Made by a program: the position numbers and the translations under genes
In this document: positions 23,943 to 33,031 of the stretch, piece after piece
Numbering within the stretch: position 1 is the stretch's first letter
Layout of the letters: the number at the start of each line of letters is the position of its first letter
NCBI GenBank assembly: GCA_947625235.1
Contig: CANQNP010000004.1
Span: 1-56,358, forward strand
DNA from: an uncultured Atopobiaceae bacterium
GTDB lineage: Bacteria; Actinomycetota; Coriobacteriia; Coriobacteriales; Atopobiaceae
Direction of reading: 5' to 3'
Length of the DNA: 56,358 nucleotides
Notes under the pieces: generated by a model
What the model was told of the DNA's origin: nothing
What the model saw: only the letters and a program-made list of their open reading frames with translations
Database searches by the model: none

Positions 23943-24023
23943 CGTTTCGCCGCATGGCCGCCTCTTCGGTGCGGCGAAGGCGCCCGAGAAGTGGCCATGC
24001 GGCGTGATGGGTGAGCGTGGAAG

Positions 24024-26459
24024 CTAGCTGCGCACCTCGGCGCCGAGCGACTTCTGCACCTTCTTCACGAGCTTCGCCATGACGGCGTCCACTTCCTCGG
24101 CCGTGAGCGTGCGATCGGGAGAGCGGAAGGTGAGGCGGAAGGCCATGGACTTCTTGCCCTCGCCCACGCGATCCGGATCGCGGTAGACGTCGAAGAGCTC
24201 GACGTCCACGAGCAGGCGCCCACCCGCGGAATCCAAGCGCTGGACGCAGGTCTCGTAGGTGGTCTCCTCGTCGACCACGAGCGCGAGGTCCACCTCGACG
24301 CCGGGGAAGACGGGGATGCCCTTGAAGGGAAGCTCGTCGTGCGCGAGCTCGACGATCGCGTCCTGGTCGAGCTCGAAGGCCACGACCGGCTGCGAGATGC
24401 CGAAGCGCTTGAGCGTCTCGGGGTGCACGTCGCCGAGCCACCCGAGGCGCCTCTTGCCGGCGCGCACCTCGGCGGCGCGGCCCGGAAGGAGCCAGCCGTA
24501 GCGCTCGGGCGAGGCGGGCACGTAGTGCACGCGCTCCACGCGAAGCTTGTCGAGAAGCGCCGAGACGATGCCCTTCGCGTCGAAGAAGTCGAGTTCGCGG
24601 GGCTTCTCGTCCCACGTCTCGTCCGTCCATGCGCCCGAGAGGACGCCCGCCACGCGATCCGGCTCCGCGGGCTGGGGGGCCTCGGGGCTTCCGAGGAGCA
24701 CGCGACCCTGCTCGTAGAGCGTCACGTTCGCCACGCCGTGGTCGAGGTTATAGGCCACGGAGCGCAGGAGGCCGGGAAGGAGGGTGCGGCGCATCTCGCC
24801 CTGGTCCATCGAGAGCGGGTTCAGGATGCGCACCGGAATGCCGAGCCCCACGTCCTCGCGGCCGAGGCGCGCAAGGTCGCCCTTCTCGGCGAAGTTGTAG
24901 TTGATCGTCTCGGAGAGCCCCGTCGCGCGCAGGATGCGCCCGATCTCCTCCACGCGCTCTTGGGCCTTCGTGAGGCCGCCCGTGTGGTTCTTCGCCGCGG
25001 GTATCGTGGCCTCCACCTTGTCCATGCCGAAGAGTCGGCAGACCTCCTCGATGAGGTCGGCCTCGCGCGTGAGGTCGGGACGGTTCGTGGGGCAAAGCAC
25101 CGAGAGCGCGCCGTCCGCATCCTCGGCCACCTCGCAGCCGAGGCGCCGCAAGCGCTCCACCATGAAATCCGTGGGGATGCGCGCGCCGATGAAGGCGCGG
25201 GCGCGCTCGGGGCGAAGCGCCACGCGCACCGGCTCCACCGGGCGCGGATACACGTCCACGGCGCCCGGGCACACGGTGGCGCCGCAGCACTGCTCGAAGA
25301 GCGCCGCGGCGATGTCGGCCACGGCGGCTGAGCGGGAGGCGTCCACGCCGCGCTCGAAGCGAAGCGAGGATTCGCTCATGAGGTCGAGGTCGCGGCTCGT
25401 GTGCGAGATGGAGCCCGGCGCGAAGCACGCGCTCTCGAGGAGCACGTCCACCGTGTGCTCGTCTATCTCCGAATCAAGGCCGCCCATCACGCCCGCAAGC
25501 GCCACGGCCTCCTCGCCGCCATCGGTGATCACGGCCATGCCGGCTTCGAGCGTGCGCTCGGTGCCGTCGAGGGTCGTGAGCTTTTCGCCCTCCGTGGCGG
25601 CGCGCACCACGATCGAGCGCTTGCCGTCTCGGCATTTCAACTTTCCGAGGTCGAAGGCGTGGAGGGGCTGGCCGGTGAGGTACATCACGTAGTTCGTGAC
25701 GTCGACGACGTTGTTGATCGCGCGGGTGCCCGCCGCCTGCACGCGACGCGCGAGCCAGGCGGGGCTCGGGCCGATCTTCACGCCCCGCACGACGCGCGCC
25801 ACGTAGCGGCTGCAGAGCTCGGGCGCCTCGATGGCCACGTCCACGAGCTCGGAGGCCTCGGGGCCCTCCTCGTGCTTGATGGCGGGGAGCTCGATGTGCG
25901 TGTCCACGTCGAGGTCCGCCGAGACCTCGGTGGCAAAGCCCGTCATGGAGAGGCAGTCAGGGCGGTTCGGCGTGATCTCGCAGTCCACCACCGTGTCGGC
26001 AAGCCCAAGGTAGAGCGCCGCGGGCACGCCGATCGGCGCGTCTTCCGGAAGCACCATGATCCCGGAGTGGTCGTCGCCCAAGCCGAGCTCGCGCTCGGAG
26101 CAGTTCATGCCCTGCGATTCCACGCCGCGGAGCTTCGAGCGCTTGATCTTCACCTCGCCCGGGAGCACCGCGCCCTCGAGGGCCACGACCACGTGCTCGC
26201 CCGCCGCCACGTTCGGCGCGCCGCACACGATCTGGAGCGGCTCGGCGGCGCCCACGTCCACCCTGCACACGTGGAGCTTGTCCGCGTTCGGGTGCTGCTC
26301 GCAGGTTTCGATGTAGCCCGTCACCACGTGGTCGAGGGCCTGGCCGGCCGTCTCAACGGCCTCCACCTCGGTGCCCGTGCGCACGAGCTCGGCCACGAGC
26401 GCATCCGGATCGTCCGGGAGGTCCACCATCGTCTTCAGCCATTCATATGAGACGCGCAT
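24024..26459 (-). CDS. pheT: Phenylalanyl-tRNA synthetase beta subunit
   Basis: The 811-residue beta subunit of the (alpha-beta)2 enzyme that charges tRNA-Phe. It begins with the family pattern MRVSYEWLKTMVDLP, has the N-terminal EMAP/tRNA-binding fold (about 40-150), the B3/B4 editing domain (about 215-370), the B5 domain (about 410-480), a catalytic-like domain without active residues, and the C-terminal ferredoxin-fold anticodon-binding domain (about 715-811). AAAGGATAT precedes the ATG. It lies 48 bases after pheS, and the pair is expected to be under control of the T-box upstream of pheS. Confidence 0.97.
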   Translation of the reverse strand: MRVSYEWLKTMVDLPDDPDALVAELVRTGTEVEAVETAGQALDHVVTGYIETCEQHPNADKLHVCRVDVGAAEPLQIVCGAPNVAAGEHVVVALEGAVLPGEVKIKRSKLRGVESQGMNCSERELGLGDDHSGIMVLPEDAPIGVPAALYLGLADTVVDCEITPNRPDCLSMTGFATEVSADLDVDTHIELPAIKHEEGPEASELVDVAIEAPELCSRYVARVVRGVKIGPSPAWLARRVQAAGTRAINNVVDVTNYVMYLTGQPLHAFDLGKLKCRDGKRSIVVRAATEGEKLTTLDGTERTLEAGMAVITDGGEEAVALAGVMGGLDSEIDEHTVDVLLESACFAPGSISHTSRDLDLMSESSLRFERGVDASRSAAVADIAAALFEQCCGATVCPGAVDVYPRPVEPVRVALRPERARAFIGARIPTDFMVERLRRLGCEVAEDADGALSVLCPTNRPDLTREADLIEEVCRLFGMDKVEATIPAAKNHTGGLTKAQERVEEIGRILRATGLSETINYNFAEKGDLARLGREDVGLGIPVRILNPLSMDQGEMRRTLLPGLLRSVAYNLDHGVANVTLYEQGRVLLGSPEAPQPAEPDRVAGVLSGAWTDETWDEKPRELDFFDAKGIVSALLDKLRVERVHYVPASPERYGWLLPGRAAEVRAGKRRLGWLGDVHPETLKRFGISQPVVAFELDQDAIVELAHDELPFKGIPVFPGVEVDLALVVDEETTYETCVQRLDSAGGRLLVDVELFDVYRDPDRVGEGKKSMAFRLTFRSPDRTLTAEEVDAVMAKLVKKVQKSLGAEVRS

Positions 26460-26507
26460 GGCGCATATCCTTTCGTTTCGCGAGTGTCGCGCGGGAGGGA
26501 GCCGGGG

Positions 26508-27575
26508 CTAGAACTGGGCGAGGAAACGCATGTCGCCCGTCATGAGCATGCGGAGGTCGGGCAGGTCGTAGCGCAGGCACGCCACGCGCTCGGCGCCGAT
26601 GCCGAAGGCGAAGCCCGAATAGCGCTCCGGGTCGATGCCGCTCATCTCGAGGACGTTCGGATCGACCATGCCGCAACCGAGGATCTCGAGCCAGCCGGTG
26701 CCCTTGCAGAAGCGGCAGCCCTTCCCGCCGCACACGCCACACGACACGTCCACCTCGGCCGAGGGCTCCGTGAAGGGGAAGAAGTGCGGACGATAGCGCG
26801 TGGCGCGGTCCTTGCCGAAGATCGCGCGGGTGAAGTGGTCGAGCGTGCCCTTGAGGTCGCCGAAGGTGATGCCCTCGTCCACCACGAGGCCCTCGATCTG
26901 CGTGAACTGCGGGAGGTGGTTCGCGTCGGCCGTGTCCGGGCGGAAGACGCGGCCCGGGCTGATCATGTAGATCGGCGGCTTATGCGCCTCCATCGCGTGC
27001 ACCTGCACGGGCGAGGTCTGCGTGCGGAGCAAGAGCTCGCTCTCGGCGCGCGCCTCGCGCGCGGGGTCGCCGTGGACGGGATCGGCCACGTAGAACGTAT
27101 CCCGCGGCGAGCGGCTCGGGTGGTCGGCCGGTGCGTTCAGGGCGTCGAAGTTGTAGTAGGTCGTCTCCACGTAGGGGCCGTCGATGACGTCGTAGCCCAT
27201 GCCGCAGAAGACCTGCTCCATCTCCTCGACGATGGCCGAGATGAGGTGCTGCGTGCCCACGTGCGGCGCCCGTCCGGGAAGCGTGATGTCGATCGCGCTC
27301 GCGGCGATCCTCTCCTTAAGCGCCTCGGCCTCGAGGGTGCCCTTGCGCTCGGCGAGGGCCGCCTCCACCTTGCCGCGCACGTCGTTTGCCGCCTTGCCCA
27401 CGAGCGGACGCTCCTCGGGGGCGAGCGATCCCATGGAGCGCAGGATCTGCGTGAGCGAGCCCTTCTTGCCGAGCACCGCCACGCGCACGGCGTCGAGGTC
27501 GGCGAGGTTCGCCGCCGCGCCGATTGCGGAAAGCGCTTCGGAGCCAATTCCCTCGAGCTCTTGCAAAGCCGCCAT
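26508..27575 (-). CDS. pheS: Phenylalanyl-tRNA synthetase alpha subunit
   Basis: The 355-residue catalytic subunit. An N-terminal coiled-coil (about 1-90) is followed by the class II core with motif 2 (PIYMISPGRVFRPD) and motif 3 (GFAFGIGAERVACLRYDLPDLR). An insertion with four Cys residues, SCGVCGGKGCRFCKGTGW, sits between EVDV and LEILG and may bind zinc. AAGGGAAG precedes the ATG. Expression is predicted to rise when uncharged tRNA-Phe binds the T-box leader. Confidence 0.97.
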   Translation of the reverse strand: MAALQELEGIGSEALSAIGAAANLADLDAVRVAVLGKKGSLTQILRSMGSLAPEERPLVGKAANDVRGKVEAALAERKGTLEAEALKERIAASAIDITLPGRAPHVGTQHLISAIVEEMEQVFCGMGYDVIDGPYVETTYYNFDALNAPADHPSRSPRDTFYVADPVHGDPAREARAESELLLRTQTSPVQVHAMEAHKPPIYMISPGRVFRPDTADANHLPQFTQIEGLVVDEGITFGDLKGTLDHFTRAIFGKDRATRYRPHFFPFTEPSAEVDVSCGVCGGKGCRFCKGTGWLEILGCGMVDPNVLEMSGIDPERYSGFAFGIGAERVACLRYDLPDLRMLMTGDMRFLAQF

Positions 27576-27589
27576 CGTCTCTTCCCTTC

Positions 27590-27855
27590 AAAAGGCATCG
27601 CCCGCCCCTGTGCTTCGCAAGGACGGACGAATCCGCGGTACCACCTTGGTTGGCCTTCGGGTTGTCTCTCCCTGAAGGCCCGCTTCGAGTGCCCCTGTGT
27701 CGGGGGGCGGCCGGCTTCCCTACTGGCGCCTCGCGAGGCCGTTCAGGTCGCGGCTGGTGGAGTGAACGCGCGGCTCCAAGGCCCGTGGAAACCTCTCAGC
27801 CCTACGGGTTTCCGCTCTGTCCGAACCTTGCGCGGGAGCCGCACCCTCTCCGTCA
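27590..27855 (-). promoter_or_regulatory. T-box riboswitch (Phe) controlling pheST
   Basis: On the minus strand the canonical T-box AAGGTGGTACCGCGG lies at 27647-27633. About 120 bases upstream is a Stem I: GCGGCTCC pairs with GGAGCCGC, its distal part holds GGAAACC/GGTTTCC, and the specifier loop contains GUUCA with UUC (Phe) at 27766-27764, followed by A as expected. Downstream of the T-box, CGTCCGTCC (27629-27621) can pair with GGGGCGGGCG (27608-27599), then ATGCC and TTTT. CCTTTTGAAGG next to the ribosome-binding site could also hide it. The switch is therefore clear, but whether it acts on termination or on translation is not. Confidence 0.9.
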
Positions 27856-27897
27856 TCGCCTCAAGGCCCCAAGTCTAGCCCAATGCCCCTCGCTGGG

Positions 27898-27935
27898 AAA
27901 ACGGGGCCCGAGGCCAATTCCGGCCGCGGGCCCCG
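27898..27935 (-). terminator. Intrinsic terminator after the flavodoxin gene
   Basis: On the minus strand CGGGGCCCG and CGGGCCCCG form a perfect 9-base stem, with an inner GGCC/GGCC pairing, followed at once by TTTT. It separates the nagA cluster from the T-box leader of pheST. Confidence 0.85.
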
Positions 27936-27967
27936 CGCCTCATCCGCGCTCCCGTGCGCGGCGCGCC

Positions 27968-28459
27968 CTATCCTCGCGGAACGCCGAGGGTCTCCACCCA
28001 CTGGGCGACCTCGGCGTCGCTCGCGTTGGCCGCGAAGCGCATGCCGGGGCGCCAGCGCGTATCGAAGGAGACGCATCGCTGCAGCGTGGGGATGGTGTCG
28101 CCGAGCCCGCTCGAGCCCGAGGTACAAAAGACGACCATCGTCTTTCCCGCGAAGTCGTGGCCCTCGAGGAAGGTTTCCACGATGTGGGGCGCCGTGTACC
28201 ACCAGATGGGAAAGCCGAGGATCACCATCTCGTAGTCCGCCACGCTCGCGAGGTCGTGGTCGAGCGCGGGACGGCTCGTGGGATCGCCCATCTCGAGCGA
28301 GCTCCTGCTCTGCTTGTCATGCCAATCGAGGTCGGCCGCGGTGTAGGGCTCGCGCGGCTTGATCTCGAAGATGTCGGCGCCGGCTGCCTTCGCGACGGCC
28401 TCGGCGACGCGCTTGGTGGCGCCGCCCGCGGAGAAGTACGCGACGAGGGTCTTTGCCAT
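27968..28459 (-). CDS. Flavodoxin family protein
   Basis: The 163-residue protein has a flavodoxin-type FMN fold: the phosphate-binding loop is VAYFSAGGATKRVAEAVA at the N-terminus, with FPIWWYTAPHIVETFLEG contributing to the isoalloxazine pocket and FCTSGSSGLGDT as the second flavin loop. It probably carries electrons or reduces small molecules; the partner is unknown. The start ATG has GGAAGGA in front. It is the last gene of the nagA cluster, 14 bases after nagA, and is followed by a strong terminator. Confidence 0.87.
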   Translation of the reverse strand: MAKTLVAYFSAGGATKRVAEAVAKAAGADIFEIKPREPYTAADLDWHDKQSRSSLEMGDPTSRPALDHDLASVADYEMVILGFPIWWYTAPHIVETFLEGHDFAGKTMVVFCTSGSSGLGDTIPTLQRCVSFDTRWRPGMRFAANASDAEVAQWVETLGVPRG

Positions 28460-28473
28460 GATTCCTTCCTTCC

Positions 28474-29625
28474 CTAGGCTTCCCAGGCGAGCTCGCCCGC
28501 CACGTAGGTGGCGAGGTGCTCCATCGCCGGCGAGAAGACGCAGAGATCGGCGTCTCGGCCGGGGAGGATCTGCCCGCACACGTCATCGATGCCCGCCGAA
28601 CGGGCGGGATTGAGCGTTGCCATCCGCACGGCCTCTGCCGGGGTGGCGAGGCCCCAATCCACGACGTTCTTCACGGCGCGGTCGAGCTCGAGGATGGAGC
28701 CCGCGAGGTTTCCCCCGTCCCTCAGGCGCGCCGTGCCGTCCCTCACGACGACCGGCAGCTCGCCGAGCATGAAGTCGCCCTCGGGCATGCCGCCCGCGCG
28801 CATGCAATCGGTGATGAGCACCACGTGGTCGGCGCCCTTGGCGGCAATCGCGAGGCGCGCCGCGGCGGGGTGCACGTGGTGGCCGTCGCAGATGAGCTCG
28901 GCGTAGGTCTCGGGCGTGGCGAGGGCGCAGCCCACCATGCCCGGTTCGCGGTGCGTGAAGCCGCTCATGCCGTTATACGTGTGCACGAAGACCGTGGCGC
29001 CCGCGTCGACGCAGGCCATGGCCTCGTCGTAGGTGGCGTCTGAGTGTCCGAGCGCGACCACGCAGCCGAGCTCGACGGCCTTGGCGACATACGCGGGGGC
29101 GTCCTTGCGCTCGGGGGCGAGGTCGGTCTTCACGGCCTTGCCGGCCAAGGCGCGGATCCACGTCTCGAGGAGCTCCACGGAAGGATCGATGAGGTAGGCG
29201 GCGTTCTGGGCGCCCTTGTGCCTCTCGGTGAAGAAGGGGCCCTCGAGGTGCACGCCCTCCACCTTGGCCGCCTTGGGGGCGTTCACGTGGTTGCCGATGA
29301 CGACGCAGGCCTCGGTGGTCGCCTCCACCGGGGCCGTGAGGGTCGTGGCGAGGAAGGACGTGGTGCCCGTCCGAGGAAGGGCGGCCGCCATCTCCGAAAG
29401 CGCCTCCTCCGAGCAATCCATCACATCGTGGTCGAGGTAGCCATGGATGTGCACGTCCACGAGGCCGGGGGCCACCCAGGCGTCTCCGAGGTCGCGGACC
29501 TCCACGCCCTCGGGCGCGGAGGGCGAGAAGCGGCCGAAGACGCGATCGCGCACCTCGAGGTAGCCGGGGCCGGCGGGGCCCGAGGGCAGGAAGAAGCGCG
29601 TGGCTTTCAGTGCGGTGTGCGCCAT
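28474..29625 (-). CDS. nagA: N-acetylglucosamine-6-phosphate deacetylase
   Basis: The 383-residue amidohydrolase removes the acetyl group from N-acetylglucosamine 6-phosphate, directing amino sugars into glycolysis or wall recycling. Metal and substrate motifs are visible in order: GLVDVHIHG, HLEGPF, ALGHSDATYDEA, VHTYNGMSGFTHREPG, CDGHHVHP and ITDCM with the catalytic Asp. Length fits the family. It lies 3 bases after the ROK kinase gene, which would supply the phosphorylated substrate. Confidence 0.95.
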   Translation of the reverse strand: MAHTALKATRFFLPSGPAGPGYLEVRDRVFGRFSPSAPEGVEVRDLGDAWVAPGLVDVHIHGYLDHDVMDCSEEALSEMAAALPRTGTTSFLATTLTAPVEATTEACVVIGNHVNAPKAAKVEGVHLEGPFFTERHKGAQNAAYLIDPSVELLETWIRALAGKAVKTDLAPERKDAPAYVAKAVELGCVVALGHSDATYDEAMACVDAGATVFVHTYNGMSGFTHREPGMVGCALATPETYAELICDGHHVHPAAARLAIAAKGADHVVLITDCMRAGGMPEGDFMLGELPVVVRDGTARLRDGGNLAGSILELDRAVKNVVDWGLATPAEAVRMATLNPARSAGIDDVCGQILPGRDADLCVFSPAMEHLATYVAGELAWEA

Positions 29626-29628
29626 GGC

Positions 29629-30573
29629 CTACCGCGCCCTTCCCTTGGTGAGGGCTTGATAGGCGGCGCCGAGCGCGCCGGCGTCGTTTCCGAGCGAGGC
29701 CGGGAGGATCTGCGTGTTCTGGCACGCGGGGATGCTCCACTCCACGTAGTGCTCGCGCACAAACGGCCCGAAGAGGTCGAAGGCGCCGCTCATGCCGCCG
29801 CCGATCACGAACACGCCGGGGTCGATCGTCATGGCCACGTTCGAGAGGGCGCGCGCGAGGTAGTGCGCGAGGTCGGCCACCGCGGCGGTGGCGGCGGCGT
29901 CGCCTCCTCGCGCGGCCTCGAAGATCGGCAGCGCGTGGGCCTCGTGGTCGAGCTTCACCGGCTCGATGCCGAGCGAGGCGCAGTGCTCCTTGTAGTTCAG
30001 CACGAGTCCGCGCGAGGAGGCGTACATCTCAAGGCAGCCCTTGAGGCCGCAGTTGCACTGGCGGCCGTCCTCCACCACGTTCGTGTGGCCGAGCTCGCCG
30101 CCCGCGCCATGCGCGCCGACGACGATCTTGCCGTCGATGACGATGCCGCACCCCACGCCCGTGCCGAGCGTGATGAAGACGAGGTTCTTGGAACCGGCGC
30201 CCGCGCCCTTCCAGAGCTCGCCGAGCGCGGCGGCATTCGCGTCGTTCACGGGCCAGATGCCGCAGCCGGGGAAGACCTTCGCGAGCTCGTCCATGAGCCC
30301 CTCGAGGTCGAGCGAGATGTTCGGGGCGTTCGTGAGCTTGTCCTCAGGCGAGACGACGCCCGGCACGGCGAGGCCCACGTCGGCCACGCGATCCACGTCG
30401 TCGCCCGCCACGGCGAGGATGGACTGCGCCACCTTGGCGAGCTCCTCCTCGGACTGCATGATGCCCGTACGCACGGCGGTCTGCGAGATGATCTCGCCCT
30501 CCATGGAAATGAGCGCCGCCTTGACGGTGGTGCCTCCGATGTCGATGCCTACGAGCAGGTTCTTCTCCGCCAT
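29629..30573 (-). CDS. ROK family sugar kinase
   Basis: The 314-residue protein has the N-terminal phosphate loop GIDIGGTTVKAAL, the catalytic VNDANAAALGE, ITLGTGVGCGIV, the ROK zinc motif CNCGLKGCLEMYAS and the C-terminal VIGGGMS. No helix-turn-helix is present, so it is a kinase rather than a repressor. Glucose is the usual substrate, but sitting directly before nagA it may phosphorylate N-acetylglucosamine or another amino sugar. AAGGGG precedes the ATG; it starts 3 bases after the Ddl-like gene. Confidence 0.92.
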   Translation of the reverse strand: MAEKNLLVGIDIGGTTVKAALISMEGEIISQTAVRTGIMQSEEELAKVAQSILAVAGDDVDRVADVGLAVPGVVSPEDKLTNAPNISLDLEGLMDELAKVFPGCGIWPVNDANAAALGELWKGAGAGSKNLVFITLGTGVGCGIVIDGKIVVGAHGAGGELGHTNVVEDGRQCNCGLKGCLEMYASSRGLVLNYKEHCASLGIEPVKLDHEAHALPIFEAARGGDAAATAAVADLAHYLARALSNVAMTIDPGVFVIGGGMSGAFDLFGPFVREHYVEWSIPACQNTQILPASLGNDAGALGAAYQALTKGRAR

Positions 30574-30575
30574 AG

Positions 30576-31568
30576 CTACACGCCCCTTTCCATGGCCTTC
30601 TTCACGAGGCCGTCGACGAAATCGGCAAACGAGATCCCCGCCCCGTCGAGTGCCATGGGCACGAGCGAGGTCTCGGTGAGTCCTGGGAACACCTTGAGGT
30701 CGAGCACGAGCGGGCGATGGCCGTTCCACACGAGGTCCACGCGCGCCATGTCGCGGCACTGGAAGGCGCGATAGACGAGGCGCGCCGCCGCCATGCAGGC
30801 CTCTTGGATGTCGGCCTCCTCGGCGGCGTCGTCCGCGAGGTCGCCGGGGTTGGGCGGGCAGTAGTAGCGCACGGCGTCGGGATCCTGGCGCGCCTTGACG
30901 TCGAAGAGGCCCTCGAGCGGGCGGATCTCCACCGGCGGGAGCACGAGCTCGTCTCCCGGCGCGCCCATGACGGTGAGCGAGAGCTCCACGCCCTCCACCC
31001 ATTGCTGGATGACCACCACGTCGTCATAGGCGAGCGCGGCCATGATGGCCTCGCCGAGCTCGCCTTGGCCCTCGACCTTCGAGAGGCCCATGGCGCTCCC
31101 GCCCTTGGCGGGCTTCACCGCGAGCGGGAAGTCCACGCCGAGGCGCTTCGTCACGAGGTCGAGCGCCTTCGCCGCGCCGAGGTCCTTGAAGGCGTCGAGC
31201 GGGAGGGCCACCTGCGGCGGCCAGTTCACGGTGGCGTCGTCCTCCACGCGCTGCATGATGAAGGGGAGCTCGGCCTTCGACCACGTCGTGCGGCAGACGG
31301 CCGGCGCAGAGCCCACGTAGGGGATGCCGAGGAACTCGAGGAGCGAAGGCACCGCGCCGTCCTCGCCGCCCTTGCCGTGGAGCGCGACCCACGCCACATC
31401 GGGCTTCTCCTCGCGAAGCGTGTCCACGAGGTGCTCGGTGGCGTCGAGCGGCAGCACGTCGTAGCCAAGCTCCTCGAGCGTACGGCACACGTGGCGCCCG
31501 CTCTCGAGCGAGAACTTCCGCTCGAAGGAGGCGCCGCCCATGATGACGGCGACTTTTGATGTGGGCAT
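30576..31568 (-). CDS. D-alanine-D-alanine ligase-like ATP-grasp protein
   Basis: The 330-residue protein has the Ddl layout: GGASFERKFSLESG for the first D-Ala site, HGKGGEDGAVPSLLE, the ATP-grasp lysine in LAVKPAKGGSAMG, VEGVELSLTV, and near the end LVLDLKVFPGLTETSLVPMA. Ddl enzymes carry Glu-x-Asn before xxPGxTxxS as Mg2+ ligands; here positions 290-292 read Asp-Leu-Lys, so the Asn is replaced by Lys. It is either an active but altered Ddl or a paralogue joining other substrates. It is probably co-transcribed with the ROK kinase and nagA, which fits wall metabolism. Gene name withheld for this reason. Confidence 0.8.
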   Translation of the reverse strand: MPTSKVAVIMGGASFERKFSLESGRHVCRTLEELGYDVLPLDATEHLVDTLREEKPDVAWVALHGKGGEDGAVPSLLEFLGIPYVGSAPAVCRTTWSKAELPFIMQRVEDDATVNWPPQVALPLDAFKDLGAAKALDLVTKRLGVDFPLAVKPAKGGSAMGLSKVEGQGELGEAIMAALAYDDVVVIQQWVEGVELSLTVMGAPGDELVLPPVEIRPLEGLFDVKARQDPDAVRYYCPPNPGDLADDAAEEADIQEACMAAARLVYRAFQCRDMARVDLVWNGHRPLVLDLKVFPGLTETSLVPMALDGAGISFADFVDGLVKKAMERGV

Positions 31569-31604
31569 CGCGAAGGTCCTTTCCCTAGATGCGGGTGCCA
31601 GCCC

Positions 31605-32873
31605 CTAGCCCTCGAGGGGGTCGTGCGCGAGGACGCCCGCGTTGAGCATCGCGCGATAGAGCTCCATGCGCTCGTCGATGGCGTCGGCGAGGCGATGGAT
31701 GGCCTCGCGGATGTGCTCCGGCGTCTCGTAGGAGAAGTTCACGCGCATCGCCGAGCGGCCGCGCCCGTCGGGGTAGCAGTTCGTGCCCGGCACGTAGGCC
31801 ACGCCGGCCTCGAGCGCCGTCGCGAGCATCTGCTCGGTGTCGAAGTACGGCGGGAGCTCGATCCACAGGAAGAAGCCGCCCTCGGGATTCGTCCACTTCG
31901 CCTCGGGCGGGAAGAACTCCTCGAGCGCCGATATCATCGCGTCCTTGCGCTCGCGATACTTCACGACCGTCTTGTCGAGCACGCTTCGCCAGTCCACGTC
32001 GTGGAAGTAGTGCTCGCAAAACACCTGGTTGTAGGCCGAGACGCAGAGCCCCGCGCCTTGGAGGCAGAGGTTGAGCTTCGCGATGAGGGGCTTCGGGGTG
32101 ATCATCCACGCGATGCGAAGTCCCGGCGCGAAGGTCTTCGACACGGTGCCGAGGTAGATCACGCTGTCGTCCATCGAGCGCATGCACGGCACCGGCTCGC
32201 CCGCGAAGCGAAGGCGCCCGTAGGGGTCGTCCTCGATGACGGGCACGTCCCACTCGTGGCTGAGCTCGAGGAGGCGCTTCCTGCGCTCGAGGCTCATGGT
32301 CACGCCCGCGGGGTTCTGGAAGTTCGGGATCACGTAGATGAACTTCGCCACGCCACGGCCGAGCTCGGCCAGCTTGGCCTCGAGGAGGTCTGTCCGCATG
32401 CCCTCCTCGTCGAGGTCCACGACCTCGAAGGTGGGCTCGTAGGCCGAAAACGCCTGGAGCGCGCCGAGGTAGCTCGGGCCCTCCACGATGATGTGGTCGC
32501 CGGGGTTGATGAACACGCGGCCGATGAAGTCGAGCGCCTGCTGGGAGCCCGCCGTGATGAAGACCTCGTCGGGGTCCACGTGGATGTCGAAGTCGCGCAC
32601 GAGCTCGCACACGGTCTCGCGCATCTCCCGCCGCCCGTCGGAGCCGCCGTACTGGAGCGCCTTCAGGCCCTCGTCGAGGATGGCGCGCTTCGCACACTCG
32701 GCCACCTCGTCGAGCGGAAGCGAGGAGATGTCCGGCATGCCGCCGGAGAGGCCGATCACGCCGGGGCGCGAGATGGCGGCGAAGAGGTCGCGCACGGCGC
32801 TTCGCCGAAGCGATTCGAGCCGGGTGGCGTAGAAGTCCTCGAACTCGTCAAACGCCAATCGTGAGCTGGGCAT
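31605..32873 (-). CDS. Class I/II PLP-dependent aminotransferase (2-aminoadipate/LysN-like)
   Basis: The 422-residue fold-type I transaminase shows VIGLSGGMPD, LQYGGSDGRREMRE, EGPSYLGALQ, VIPNFQNPAGVTMSLERR, EDDPYGRLRF and the PLP lysine in GTVSKTFAPGLRIAWM. The pattern is that of the aminotransferase part of MocR/2-aminoadipate enzymes, without the DNA-binding domain. The substrate is uncertain: aromatic, branched or aminoadipate amino donors are all possible. The ATG at 32873 has AAAGGAG in front. It is the first gene of the cluster with ddl-like, ROK and nagA. Confidence 0.88.
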   Translation of the reverse strand: MPSSRLAFDEFEDFYATRLESLRRSAVRDLFAAISRPGVIGLSGGMPDISSLPLDEVAECAKRAILDEGLKALQYGGSDGRREMRETVCELVRDFDIHVDPDEVFITAGSQQALDFIGRVFINPGDHIIVEGPSYLGALQAFSAYEPTFEVVDLDEEGMRTDLLEAKLAELGRGVAKFIYVIPNFQNPAGVTMSLERRKRLLELSHEWDVPVIEDDPYGRLRFAGEPVPCMRSMDDSVIYLGTVSKTFAPGLRIAWMITPKPLIAKLNLCLQGAGLCVSAYNQVFCEHYFHDVDWRSVLDKTVVKYRERKDAMISALEEFFPPEAKWTNPEGGFFLWIELPPYFDTEQMLATALEAGVAYVPGTNCYPDGRGRSAMRVNFSYETPEHIREAIHRLADAIDERMELYRAMLNAGVLAHDPLEG

Positions 32874-32949
32874 GGGCGATCTCCTTTGCAAACTGCCGGC
32901 ACAGCCTTGGAAACGGCCGCCCGCGAAGCCCATTCTAGTGAGCCGCACG

Positions 32950-32969
32950 GCATGCGCACGCGCGCATGC
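32950..32969 (-). terminator. Inverted repeat after ricT
   Basis: GCATGCGC and GCGCATGC (32950-32957, 32962-32969) form an 8-base stem with an ACGC loop, 63 bases after the ricT stop codon. There is no T run, so the terminator call is weak. Confidence 0.35.
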
Positions 32970-33031
32970 GGCAGGTGGCCCGGCTCGCGCGGGCCGCGGG
33001 ACGCGCAAAGGGGGATCGACGCGAAGTGGCG

